Assembly: GCF_042853465.1 (NCBI RefSeq)
Contig: NZ_AP031497.1
Location: forward strand, 2,046,001 to 2,110,000
Source: Simiduia litorea
GTDB lineage: Bacteria > Pseudomonadota > Gammaproteobacteria > Pseudomonadales > Cellvibrionaceae
DNA length: 64,000 bases
Direction: 5' to 3'
In this document: in pieces, positions 33,700-41,928 of the stretch
Position numbering within the stretch: the first letter of the stretch is position 1
How the letters are laid out: the number at the start of each line of letters is the position of its first letter
Translations under genes and position numbers: made by a program
Notes under the pieces: generated by a model
Told to the model about the DNA's origin: nothing
What the model saw: the letters and a program-made list of their open reading frames with translations, nothing else
Databases searched by the model: none

Positions 33700-34665
33700 T
33701 TACTTGTTTATAGCATAAGGTAGGTCGAATCGACTGAGTATTTCCGCCTTTTCTGAGTCCAAGTGTAGTCTGCCGGCGGCCAGCTCAATCTTTAATTCAG
33801 CTAATACTAGCCATTGATTCTTGCCGGACTGCGCGCGCCATAGGATTTTTCCTGCTGAGCTAGTATCGGATTTTATTGTGCAACCGAGCTCAGGCGCCAA
33901 TTCGCTTTCAAGTTTGCAGCCGTAAACATGAGATTTGGGCGTCGCTTTGTAGTGCATTCTGGCGACGACCTCTTGGCCGGTATAGCAGCCTTTTTTAAAG
34001 CTAATGGCATCGATAAATTGGTGGTTAATCTGGTGAGGGGTGAATTGCTCGCTATTTGATTTATCGACCCAGCCGATACCTTGTTCTATCAGGTATTGCT
34101 GCCAATGACGCCATCCGCCGAGCGAAGCATCCCAAGCTTTTAGTAATTTGGTGGCTGTTGCCGTCTCTAAACTTAGCAATAGGTCGCGACTATTCAGCCT
34201 TATAAGATGATTGTTGGCTGATGTTGCAACTTGCCAGCGCTCTTGTGGTGTCAGCTCGAACAGGCTCTGCAGGCAGTTTGTGGTGTTTGCGCCATGCATG
34301 AGTAGTATTTGGCTGTCACTCACGGGTGTTAATGTTGCTTTGGAAAATACCAGGTATTTTTTTAGGTTGGCGATCAGGGACTCCGCATTATCCCTTGGCA
34401 TGATCAGCCTGACGGCATTAGCTCGCACGGGTAGCGCAATGAGTGTTCCCAATATGCGGCCTTTAGGGGTGCAGTGGTCGGCAATAAAGCCACTCTGACT
34501 TTCCAGTAATTTAGTATCTTGGGTTATTTGACCTTGCAAAAATTTGTACGAATCAGGTCCTTCAAGGTCATAGGCTGTAAGCCCGCTCAGTTCAGTAAGA
34601 CAAAGATCTGCAGATGAAGGGAAGGGGGTAGCGGTAAAAAATTGCACCGTGTTGTCAGATGACAT
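33700..34665 (-). CDS. ygfZ: tRNA-modifying / folate-binding protein YgfZ
   Basis: A 321-residue protein of the GcvT-like YgfZ family, which binds tetrahydrofolate and supports repair or assembly of Fe-S enzymes such as MiaB. The family hallmark KGCYTGQEVVAR with its conserved Cys is seen near residue 230, and the N-terminal LEGPDSYKFLQGQITQD is typical. The start at 34665 is preferred because an AGAGGTG site sits five bases upstream; the longer frame to 34710 has none. It is divergent from sdhE-ygfX, the common arrangement, linking Fe-S and flavin assembly. Confidence 0.93.
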   Translation of the reverse strand: MSSDNTVQFFTATPFPSSADLCLTELSGLTAYDLEGPDSYKFLQGQITQDTKLLESQSGFIADHCTPKGRILGTLIALPVRANAVRLIMPRDNAESLIANLKKYLVFSKATLTPVSDSQILLMHGANTTNCLQSLFELTPQERWQVATSANNHLIRLNSRDLLLSLETATATKLLKAWDASLGGWRHWQQYLIEQGIGWVDKSNSEQFTPHQINHQFIDAISFKKGCYTGQEVVARMHYKATPKSHVYGCKLESELAPELGCTIKSDTSSAGKILWRAQSGKNQWLVLAELKIELAAGRLHLDSEKAEILSRFDLPYAINK

Positions 34666-34767
34666 TACAGCACCTCTATCTGTCAGTAATTGCCGCCAGC
34701 TATCTGTCATTTAACTATTGTCCGTATTAGAAGTGGGGTTGCTGATGAAATGCAGCACCTAGGTCGC

Positions 34768-34773
34768 TATAAT
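34768..34773 (+). promoter_or_regulatory. -10 element candidate upstream of sdhE
   Basis: A perfect TATAAT lies 83 bases ahead of the sdhE start, without a clear -35. A small hairpin (CGCTTG 34780-34785 / CAAGCG 34794-34799) would lie at the start of the transcript. Confidence 0.4.
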
Positions 34774-34856
34774 GCCAATCGCTTGCGCTTTGGCAAGCGC
34801 GAATTAACCGAAACATGCTGGAGTAGGTTGGCTAACGGTTTGTGTGGGAGATTGCT

Positions 34857-35105
34857 GTGGATAGAAATCGCTTGTTTTGGGGGAGTCGACGGGGAATGCT
34901 AGAGCTCGATCTGGTTTTGCTACCCTTTTTAGATAATGTCTATCCTAGTTTGGCTCAGGACGATAAAGAGCGGTATTGGAAGTTACTGGAATCCGAAGAT
35001 CAGGACATGTTTGGCTGGTTTTTAAAGCGCATGGACCCAGAAGACAAGGAAATGTTAAAAATTGTCGAAATCATCCGCAACAACACAGGGCTTCAACCTA
35101 GCTGA
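34857..35105 (+). CDS. sdhE: Succinate dehydrogenase flavinylation factor SdhE
   Basis: An 82-residue helical protein that promotes covalent FAD attachment to SdhA. The conserved RGxxE motif is present (SRRGMLELDLVLLPF), together with LLESEDQDMFGWF. The GTG start at 34857 has GGGAG six bases upstream and gives MDRNRLFWGSRRG; the track upstream to 34842 would add residues without family match. It is translationally linked to ygfX by a 44-base overlap. Confidence 0.94.
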   Translation: MDRNRLFWGSRRGMLELDLVLLPFLDNVYPSLAQDDKERYWKLLESEDQDMFGWFLKRMDPEDKEMLKIVEIIRNNTGLQPS

Positions 35106-35574
35106 GCTAAGCGCCATTCCTCTCGCCTCTGCACGGTTGGAGCAATATTACAAAGGCAGTTTACTTGGGATTGTTTTGCTGCCTGTTTACCTGCTATTTT
35201 TCCCATACATTAATTTTTGGCTTGCTAGCTCGAGTCAATTATTTAACCCACCAAGTACGCAGACTCTTATTCTTATTGCTGCGACTGGTTGTTGCTTGTT
35301 GGCGACCTTTGCCTATCTTTTTGATTTCTATCTCAGCCCGCTTAATCGCGGCCTAGAAGATCAATACCTACGTAAAAATGAGGCGGGTTGGTGGCTGGGG
35401 GCGGGCAGTCATTGGCGTTCGGTGGATCTAGTGGGCGAGGCGTTAATTACCTATTGGCTGATCTTACTTCGAGTGCGATTTGACGGTTCCACTGGCTCAC
35501 GCTATGTCTGGCTATGGCAGGATGCTGTGGGCGCAAGCGCCCATAGAAGACTTCGATTGCTTTTACGGCAATAG
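35062..35574 (+). CDS. ygfX: YgfX-like membrane protein (CptA family)
   Basis: A roughly 170-residue protein with two transmembrane segments (about 31-55 and 67-90). It resembles YgfX/CptA, found next to sdhE in gammaproteobacteria. Typical is the short N-terminal strand with IPLASARLEQYY and the C-terminal LILLRVRFDGS ... WQDAVGASAHRRLRLLLR pattern. YgfX has been linked both to cell-shape toxicity and to SdhE. The TTG start at 35062 lies inside sdhE; no ATG exists in a plausible position. It converges on nadB with three bases between stops. Confidence 0.75.
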   Translation: MSKSSATTQGFNLAELSAIPLASARLEQYYKGSLLGIVLLPVYLLFFPYINFWLASSSQLFNPPSTQTLILIAATGCCLLATFAYLFDFYLSPLNRGLEDQYLRKNEAGWWLGAGSHWRSVDLVGEALITYWLILLRVRFDGSTGSRYVWLWQDAVGASAHRRLRLLLRQ

Positions 35575-35577
35575 CGC

Positions 35578-37203
35578 TTATGGGGCACCGGTGACGAAAA
35601 CGTCTTGAGCGGCGAAGTTTGTTGGAACTAATATCGTGTCCCGAGCAATGTGAGCCGTTTCTGGGAAGTCTAACGAAAAATGTAGCCCACGGCTTTCCTT
35701 GCGCTCCATGGCTGAGCGAATGATTAACTCGGCGACCATGGCAAGGTTACGCAGCTCAATCAAATCGCCGCGTACTTTGTAATTGCTGTAATAGTCCGCG
35801 ATTTCGCGCTTCAGCAATTTTATTCTGTGGGTTGCGCGCTCTAATCGTTTTTGCGTGCGGACAATGCCAACATAGTCCCACATGAAGCGCCGCAACTCAT
35901 CCCAGTTGTGGGAAATCACCACGTCTTCATCTGAATCAGTGACCCGCGATTCATCCCATGCGGGTGCCGGGTTACCAAAGGGTATGCTCGATAACTTTGC
36001 TTCTATATCCATTGCCGCCGATTGGGCATAGACAATACATTCAAGCAATGAGTTAGATGCCATCCGATTGGCGCCATGCAGGCCGGTAAACGATGTCTCG
36101 CCGATGGCGTAGAGATTCATCAGATCAGTTTGCCCATTGGCATCAACCACAATGCCGCCACAGGTGTAATGTGCTGCTGGTACCACGGGAATAGGCTCTT
36201 TAGTGATATCAATGCCAAACTCCAGACAGCGCGCTTTCACGGTGGGAAAGTGTTCGCTAATGAAGGTGGCCGGCTTATGGCTGATATCCAAATAGAGGCA
36301 GTCAGCCCCTAAGCGCTTCATTTCATGATCGATAGCTCGGGCGACAATGTCTCGAGGTGCGAGTTCTTCGCGTTGGTCGAACAGGTGCATAAAGCGTTGC
36401 CCATTCGGTAGCTTTAGGTGTGCGCCTTCGCCCCGCAAAGCTTCGGTGATAAGGAAGGACTTGGCTTTTGGGTGGAATAGGCAAGTAGGGTGGAACTGGT
36501 TAAATTCCATATTTCCTACACGACAGCCGGCCCGCCAGGCCATAGCAATTCCATCACCCGAGGCTCCATCTGGATTGGATGTGTATAAATAAACCTTACT
36601 CGCGCCGCCGGTAGCGAGAACCACTGCTTTTGCGTGAAAAGCGTGTACGTGATCATCGCCATGGTTGTACACATAAGCACCTGTGCAGCGAAGTTTGCGC
36701 GAACTCGGGTCGGGCTGCGAAATCAGGTCGAGGGCGATAAATTTTTCAAGCAGGGTGATATTGCTGTGTTCTTTGACACGCTCGATAAGACTGCTGAGTA
36801 CAGCTCGGCCAGTGGCATCGGCAGAGTGGATGATACGTCGATGGCTGTGCCCACCTTCCTGTGTCAGGTGGTAGTTGTCGGCACTGGGGTCCTTGGTGAA
36901 GTCCACGCCTTGCTGAATCAACCAATCTATGGCCGCTTTACTTCTTTCGACGGTGAACCGCACGGCATCCGTATGGCACAAGCCGCCACCCGCCGCAAGG
37001 GTATCGGCAACATGGGCATCTATGCTGTCCTGGTCGTCCAGCACGGCGGCAATACCGCCTTGAGCAAACCAAGTCGAGCCTTCGTGTAATTGGCCTTTGC
37101 TAAGTACCGCTACCTTTGCCTTATCGGCCAAGTGCAAGGCGAGGGATAGGCCGGCGGCACCGCTGCCAATTACCAAGACGTCGTATTGATGCTGAGTTGT
37201 CAT
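35578..37203 (-). CDS. nadB: L-aspartate oxidase
   Basis: A 541-residue FAD enzyme oxidising aspartate to iminoaspartate, the first step of NAD synthesis. FAD-binding motif at the N-terminus: YDVLVIGSGAAGLSLALHLA. Further: KGQLHEGSTWFAQGGIAAVL, the active-site region HPTCLFHP, EALRGEGAHL, and TGLHGANRMASNSLLECIVYAQ near the FAD site. The ATG at 37203 fits the family; the upstream extension to 37287 does not. Divergent from rpoE, as in many gammaproteobacteria. Confidence 0.96.
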   Translation of the reverse strand: MTTQHQYDVLVIGSGAAGLSLALHLADKAKVAVLSKGQLHEGSTWFAQGGIAAVLDDQDSIDAHVADTLAAGGGLCHTDAVRFTVERSKAAIDWLIQQGVDFTKDPSADNYHLTQEGGHSHRRIIHSADATGRAVLSSLIERVKEHSNITLLEKFIALDLISQPDPSSRKLRCTGAYVYNHGDDHVHAFHAKAVVLATGGASKVYLYTSNPDGASGDGIAMAWRAGCRVGNMEFNQFHPTCLFHPKAKSFLITEALRGEGAHLKLPNGQRFMHLFDQREELAPRDIVARAIDHEMKRLGADCLYLDISHKPATFISEHFPTVKARCLEFGIDITKEPIPVVPAAHYTCGGIVVDANGQTDLMNLYAIGETSFTGLHGANRMASNSLLECIVYAQSAAMDIEAKLSSIPFGNPAPAWDESRVTDSDEDVVISHNWDELRRFMWDYVGIVRTQKRLERATHRIKLLKREIADYYSNYKVRGDLIELRNLAMVAELIIRSAMERKESRGLHFSLDFPETAHIARDTILVPTNFAAQDVFVTGAP

Positions 37204-37432
37204 AGTCAATTGTGAAGAAAATAAGGAATAGGCATGAATTATAGCGAAAGGAGAGGTGTGGCCGGTAGCATGATCACTTGTTTTCACCTTGAAACTTGTC
37301 CAGAATCCCCAATATTACAAAGACTTACTGTTAAATATGCAGGTTGAGTCTTAAAGTTTTGGGTTCAGTACCTCTAGGTTGGCTCCAACGTCTATTGCGG
37401 GTGGTGCTTAATGTGGTTTTAGGGAGCAAACT

Positions 37433-38020
37433 ATGGCGTCAGCGCCAGACACCGATCAGATGCTTGTCGAGCGCGTTCAGAAGGGCGATAAACGTGCTTT
37501 TGATTTGCTTGTCATAAAGTATCAGCACAAAGTCGCTTCCATTGTTTCCCGCTATATTCGAGACAGCTTTGAAGTTAACGATGTGGTTCAGGAGTCTTTT
37601 ATTAAGGCTTACCGTGCCATTCCCAACTTTCGCGGCGATAGTGCATTTTATACTTGGCTATTTCGCATTGCGGTCAATACCGCAAAGAATTATTTGGTTG
37701 CGCGCTCCAGACGCCCCCCAGCACAGGGAGTGGATGCCGAAGATGCCGAGTTTTTAGCTGCAGACTATATGCAGGACGTGGACACCCCTGAAGGTTTGCA
37801 CTTTAAGGACGAGTTGGAGGCCTTGGTAGCAAAAACGATTGAGGGGTTACCCGAAGATCTACGCTCTGCCGTTATGTTACGTGAAATAGACGGTAAAAGT
37901 TATGAAGAGATAGCCGACATTATGGCTTGCCCCGTCGGAACGGTGCGGTCTCGCATTTTTAGGGCGCGAGAAGCGCTGGATGCCCAGATCAAGGCTTACA
38001 TGGGCTCTAGCTCAGCTTAA
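37433..38020 (+). CDS. rpoE: RNA polymerase sigma factor RpoE/AlgU
   Basis: A 195-residue ECF sigma factor for envelope stress. Region 2 (about 10-95; AFDLLVIKYQHKVASIVSRYI, DVVQESFIKAYRAIPNFRGDSAFYTWLFRIA) and region 4 (about 130-190; LPEDLRSAVMLREIDGKSYEEIADIM, GTVRSRIFRAREALD) are clear. It heads the rpoE-rseA-rseB-rseC-degP operon, matching algU-mucABCD in Pseudomonas. Upstream, TTGAAA and TATTAC (37289-37294, 37313-37318, 18-base spacer) could be a sigma-70 promoter. No convincing sigma-E site was found in front of it. Confidence 0.97.
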   Translation: MASAPDTDQMLVERVQKGDKRAFDLLVIKYQHKVASIVSRYIRDSFEVNDVVQESFIKAYRAIPNFRGDSAFYTWLFRIAVNTAKNYLVARSRRPPAQGVDAEDAEFLAADYMQDVDTPEGLHFKDELEALVAKTIEGLPEDLRSAVMLREIDGKSYEEIADIMACPVGTVRSRIFRAREALDAQIKAYMGSSSA

Positions 38021-38067
38021 CCTTGGCTTAACAAACTTAACTTTTTTTAATTATTTAGGTGATTCAG

Positions 38068-38095
38068 GGAACTCCCCATCCAGAATAGGGTCATA
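38068..38095 (+). promoter_or_regulatory. Possible sigma-E promoter ahead of rseA
   Basis: GGAACTC (38068-38074), 15 bases, then GTCATA (38090-38095) resembles the sigma-E consensus GGAACTT-N15-GTCTAA with one -35 and two -10 mismatches. It lies in the rpoE-rseA gap, just before a strong hairpin. Confidence 0.35.
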
Positions 38096-38097
38096 TC

Positions 38098-38124
38098 CAT
38101 GTCGCCACAGTATTTGGCGACATG
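38098..38124. repeat. Strong hairpin between rpoE and rseA
   Basis: Ten-base perfect arms (CATGTCGCCA 38098-38107 and TGGCGACATG 38115-38124) flank seven bases. No T tract follows. It lies 54 bases ahead of rseA and could stabilise or process the mRNA between sigma and anti-sigma. Confidence 0.7.
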
Positions 38125-38177
38125 AATCTTATATAAAATGGTCATTTGGCTGATAGATTGATTACACAGGCAGGGTA

Positions 38178-38888
38178 ATGATGGTTGCTAAAACAGACGC
38201 TAAATTGCAGGAAAGTTTATCGGCGTTGATGGATAACGAGGCCTCTGAGCTGGAACTGCATCGTTTGTTGAAAGCCCTTGAGGCGGACCCAAGCCTCTCG
38301 TCTAGTTGGTCTAATTTTCACCATGCCTCGAATGCCATTCGCGCTGAAGCGGCGCCTTACCCAGCTTTCGATATCTCAGGCTCAATCAGCGCTGCCATTG
38401 CCGATGAACCGGTTCATGGGCAGAAACGCAAGCCGGTCGGTGCAATCGGCCGGGTTTGGCATGCCGCCGGCCGATTTGCCGTTGCGGCAAGTGTTGCAGG
38501 TGCTGTGGTCATTGGCGCTCAGCGATATGTAGATCTACAGGATGGTCACTCTCAGGTAGCCGATGCCTCAAGCTTTGGTAGTGCTGCAGGCACTGTACCT
38601 GAAGGCTTTCAAACCCCTGATTTGAGCACGCGTGCAGTGAGTATTTCCGATGCCCCAGTGTTGGCCGGTCGTGGTGAGCGCACGGATGTAGTTTACGTGC
38701 CATCCGTTGCCGAGCAGGAGATACAGAATAAGGCGATCGAAGAGCATCTGAACCAATTGATGCTTGAACATGCGGAGAATGCTACGCAAAATAGCGCACA
38801 AGGCTTGCTTCCTTACGCGCGAATTGCTCCTAGCGCTGGCTTAGAGCGTAAAGCCCCTGAGACTCAAGAGCCTTTACCTGCCGAATGA
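38178..38888 (+). CDS. rseA: Sigma-E anti-sigma factor RseA/MucA
   Basis: A 236-residue single-pass membrane protein. The N-terminal cytoplasmic domain (LQESLSALMDNEASELELHRLL) is the RseA_N sigma-binding fold. A hydrophobic segment at about residues 94-112 (GRFAVAASVAGAVVIGA) is the transmembrane helix. The C-terminal half is periplasmic and is the expected RseB and DegS target. The 157-base gap after rpoE is unusual for this operon and holds a hairpin and a possible promoter. A second ATG follows the first immediately. Confidence 0.9.
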   Translation: MMVAKTDAKLQESLSALMDNEASELELHRLLKALEADPSLSSSWSNFHHASNAIRAEAAPYPAFDISGSISAAIADEPVHGQKRKPVGAIGRVWHAAGRFAVAASVAGAVVIGAQRYVDLQDGHSQVADASSFGSAAGTVPEGFQTPDLSTRAVSISDAPVLAGRGERTDVVYVPSVAEQEIQNKAIEEHLNQLMLEHAENATQNSAQGLLPYARIAPSAGLERKAPETQEPLPAE

Positions 38889-38919
38889 CGGCAAACTCTC
38901 AATAAATTAAGGCTGCACT

Positions 38920-39867
38920 ATGATCGTTCGCTTTCGCAAGGCTGGTCTGCTTGCTGATTTCATAGTATTGGTGTTCCTTTCCTTAACCCAATTCCCTACG
39001 TTTGCCGATGATGCTATTGATGGGCGGAAAATTTTGGCGCGTCAATCTATCGCAATGTCACAAGCGTCTTATTCTGGGCTGCTAACCTACGAGCACGGTA
39101 CGCACCTTTCTACTATCGAGATTCAGCATCAGGTGATAGAGGGTGTCGAACACGAATCCCTCGTTCATTTGAGCGGTGAGGCTCGAGAAATAAGGCGAAA
39201 TAGTGATCACAATCACTGTCCGTTTCCTGGCGAACAGCTAATAAGAGGCGCTGCACCTCAAGCCGTTCAAATTACTCAGGATATTAATGACTTTTATCAT
39301 ATTTCCATCTTGGGTTTTGAAAGAATTGCTGGTCGACAAAGTGTTGTGGTGCAAGTTATGCCGCGCGATCAACATCGTTACGGTTATATTGTTAGTGTCG
39401 ATAAAGAGAGTTATTTGGCCCTGAAAACCTTGTTGATTGGGCCTGGTGCCAAAGTGATTGAGCGCTTTCAATTTTCCAAGATTGTTATTGATGCAAGTCT
39501 GCCTTTTGCGATAGAGCGTGGGGTAATTGACAATAAGGTAGACGGTTGCCAATTGATCGCTGCTCAGCCGGTAAATCAGCAGTGGTACACTCAGTGGTTG
39601 CCCCCGGGATTTGTTTTTGCCGGTGAAAAAACATTGTCTGACGAGCGTCTAATGTTGAAATATACCGATGGCTTGTCCGCTTTTTCAATTTTTATCGATC
39701 AAATCGACTCGCCGTCAATTATTGAGGGGCGGGCGCAGCGAGGTGCTACAGTTGCTTACTTAGGGCGGCTTGAAAGTACTCGAGGTAACTATCGTGTGAC
39801 GGCTGTCGGCGAGGTCCCGGCGCCAACGTTGGAGCGTGTGGCGATGAGCTTGCGCGAAAAGCTTTAG
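38920..39867 (+). CDS. rseB: Sigma-E regulatory protein RseB/MucB
   Basis: A 315-residue periplasmic protein that binds RseA and protects it from DegS, and senses mislocalised LPS or lipoprotein. There is an N-terminal signal peptide (about 1-30, ending FADD). A LolA-like large domain follows with ARQSIAMSQASYSGLLTYEHG, a Cys-containing HNHCPFPG loop, and a smaller C-terminal domain (about 220-310). It abuts rseC with no spacing. Confidence 0.93.
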   Translation: MIVRFRKAGLLADFIVLVFLSLTQFPTFADDAIDGRKILARQSIAMSQASYSGLLTYEHGTHLSTIEIQHQVIEGVEHESLVHLSGEAREIRRNSDHNHCPFPGEQLIRGAAPQAVQITQDINDFYHISILGFERIAGRQSVVVQVMPRDQHRYGYIVSVDKESYLALKTLLIGPGAKVIERFQFSKIVIDASLPFAIERGVIDNKVDGCQLIAAQPVNQQWYTQWLPPGFVFAGEKTLSDERLMLKYTDGLSAFSIFIDQIDSPSIIEGRAQRGATVAYLGRLESTRGNYRVTAVGEVPAPTLERVAMSLREKL

Positions 39868-40335
39868 ATGTTAGTTTCGCCGGCGAATAAGGTTGTTGAA
39901 TTGGCAACTGTTTTAGCAGTTGGTGCCGATAGTGTTTTGCTCGAAACCATAAATCGCAGTGCCTGTGCGCAATGTGCTGCGAAATCAACCTGCGGTCAAC
40001 GTACGTTAGCCGGGTGGATGGAAACCTCAAATCAACTTTCGATTGCGCTTCCTGCTGAGACATTACAGTCTGGCGACCTTATTGAAATTTCCCTCGAAAG
40101 CAATTTGTTAGCTAAAGCAGCGCTTATCGTCTATTTACTACCTTTAGTTTTACTATTAATTGGAACGGTGCTTGCGTATCAAGTGTGGGCGACAGATCTA
40201 TCGGCTTTTATAGGTGCGGCGATCGGAATGGTCTGTGGCCTTATTGCCGTATCATTGTTGACCAAAGGTTGGTCTAAGGGGCTAACCTTAACGCCGGTTT
40301 TCCATCAGTTAATTAAAACAAGTTCATTGAACTAA
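39868..40335 (+). CDS. rseC: Sigma-E activity regulator RseC/MucC
   Basis: A 155-residue inner-membrane protein with two transmembrane helices (about 86-104 and 111-133). The N-terminal cytoplasmic part has Cys33, Cys36 and Cys42 (CAQCAAKSTCGQR) as in the family, where an Fe-S cluster has been proposed. It starts at the base after the rseB stop. RseC affects sigma-E activity and, in some bacteria, electron-transport (Rnf) function; the role here is inferred from operon position. Confidence 0.9.
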   Translation: MLVSPANKVVELATVLAVGADSVLLETINRSACAQCAAKSTCGQRTLAGWMETSNQLSIALPAETLQSGDLIEISLESNLLAKAALIVYLLPLVLLLIGTVLAYQVWATDLSAFIGAAIGMVCGLIAVSLLTKGWSKGLTLTPVFHQLIKTSSLN

Positions 40336-40384
40336 CTGTTATTTTAAAAACCTAAGTTGCAACAAATATAGGAGTTTTATTACG

Positions 40385-41761
40385 ATGGGTTTTAAGCGTT
40401 TTTTCTTAACAGCGTTTGTGATACTCAGTTTGTCTAATGTTGTAGCCGCTCGAAGTTTGCCCGAGTTTACCGAGCTTATCGAGGATGCGTCGCCTGCCGT
40501 CGTAAAAATTAATACGATTGAACACGCCAAGCGCAACACTGGGCGCCAAACATACCCCCAAGATGTTCCGGATATTTTTAGACATTTATTCGAACCTCGA
40601 GCACAGCAGGAGCAGCGCTCTATGGGCTCGGGTTTTGTTGTGTCTAGCGATGGTTACATTCTTACCAATAATCATGTGGTTGAAAATGCTGATGAGATTT
40701 CGGTGCGCCTCAGTGATCATCGGGAGTTTTCTGCCCAAGTTGTAGGTACCGACCCACGTTCGGATTTGGCGCTGTTAAAGGTGGAAGCTAACGGCTTGCC
40801 AATGTTGCAGTTTGCCGACTCCGAGCGATTAAAGGTTGGCGAATGGGTGTTAGCTATTGGCTCGCCTTTTGGATTGGATTTTACTGCAAGTGCCGGCATC
40901 GTTAGTGCGATTGGCCGTAGTATTCCAACGGAAAGAAACGAAAATTACGTGCCTTTTATTCAAACTGACGTTGCTATTAATCCAGGTAACTCTGGTGGCC
41001 CTCTGTTTAATATGGATGGCAAGGTTGTAGGAATTAACAGTCAGATTTATACCCGCAGTGGCGGTTCTATTGGTCTGTCCTTCGCCATACCCAGTAATGT
41101 TGCCGTCGATGTTATTGAGCAGCTAAAAAATAAAGGTCGAGTGGACCGGGGTTGGCTGGGCGTTGCTATTCAAGAAGTGGATAGAGATCTGGCTAAGTCG
41201 TTTGGTTTGAGCAAGCCGACCGGTGCATTGATTCAACAGATTGAGCCAGGTAGCCCTGCGGATAAATCTGGTTTACTTGTCGGTGATGTGATACTGAGTT
41301 TTGGTGGGAAAACGATCGCTAAAAGCGGGGATCTACCCCATGTCGTTGGTAGCATCGCCCCAGGGAAAACCGTTGCTGTCGAACTCATGAGATCGGGTAA
41401 AAAGCTCAAAACCAAGGTTGAGGTAGGCCAGCTGAACCCAGGGCCTGACGCCGAGTTGGCGGGAGATAAGGGTATTAAGGGTGATCGTTTGGGGCTTACA
41501 GTGGAAGAGCTCGACATTCGACAAAAGCAGGCTTGGCGCTTGGCGGGTGGCGTGGTGGTGTCGCAAGTGGTGCCAGACTCGCCGGCTGCAAAAGCAGGTA
41601 TTCGGGCTGGCGATGTGATTGCTCAGCTTGGCTTTGATGCCGTTACTGATTTAGCGACCTATCAGGCACTGCAGTCTAAGCTCCCCGTAAATACCTTATT
41701 GCCGGTCAGGTTCTTTCGGGAGGGGCGGCCTGCCTATAGGTCCTTCACCATTGTGGAATAA
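40385..41761 (+). CDS. degP: Periplasmic serine endoprotease DegP/MucD
   Basis: A 458-residue HtrA protease of the envelope. It has a signal peptide (about 1-24) and a trypsin-like domain with the catalytic triad His97 (TNNHVVENA), Asp127 (RSDLALLKV) and Ser203 (NPGNSGGPL). Two PDZ domains follow (about 255-345 and 365-455), the first with RGWLGVAIQEV and the second with GVVVSQVVPDSPAAKAGIRAGD. As mucD it ends the sigma-E operon and degrades misfolded envelope proteins. A terminator follows. Confidence 0.95.
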   Translation: MGFKRFFLTAFVILSLSNVVAARSLPEFTELIEDASPAVVKINTIEHAKRNTGRQTYPQDVPDIFRHLFEPRAQQEQRSMGSGFVVSSDGYILTNNHVVENADEISVRLSDHREFSAQVVGTDPRSDLALLKVEANGLPMLQFADSERLKVGEWVLAIGSPFGLDFTASAGIVSAIGRSIPTERNENYVPFIQTDVAINPGNSGGPLFNMDGKVVGINSQIYTRSGGSIGLSFAIPSNVAVDVIEQLKNKGRVDRGWLGVAIQEVDRDLAKSFGLSKPTGALIQQIEPGSPADKSGLLVGDVILSFGGKTIAKSGDLPHVVGSIAPGKTVAVELMRSGKKLKTKVEVGQLNPGPDAELAGDKGIKGDRLGLTVEELDIRQKQAWRLAGGVVVSQVVPDSPAAKAGIRAGDVIAQLGFDAVTDLATYQALQSKLPVNTLLPVRFFREGRPAYRSFTIVE

Positions 41762-41807
41762 GGCTTCGTAGCCTAAATCATAGGAATGCGGTAAACTTCC
41801 CGCGCCG

Positions 41808-41836
41808 CAAGAGCCCTTCGGGGCTCTTGTTGTTTT
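41808..41836 (+). terminator. Intrinsic terminator after degP
   Basis: A perfect 9-bp stem (CAAGAGCCC 41808-41816, GGGCTCTTG 41821-41829) closes a TTCG tetraloop, followed by TTGTTTT. Confidence 0.9.
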
Positions 41837-41928
41837 GGGTGTTATCGATCTTGGCATGATGATGTTCCATCAGCCTTTGGATTGGTGTTCCCTCATTCAT
41901 TCATGAATTCAGCAGTAGAAGCGCAAAC

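Noticed and set aside
36634..37089. 151-residue open frame on the plus strand inside nadB
   Set aside because: Antisense to FAD-binding and catalytic segments of NadB.
37289..37318. A sigma-E promoter for rpoE in the nadB-rpoE gap
   Set aside because: GAAACTT is present but no -10 of sigma-E type at the right spacing; the site fits a weak sigma-70 promoter better.
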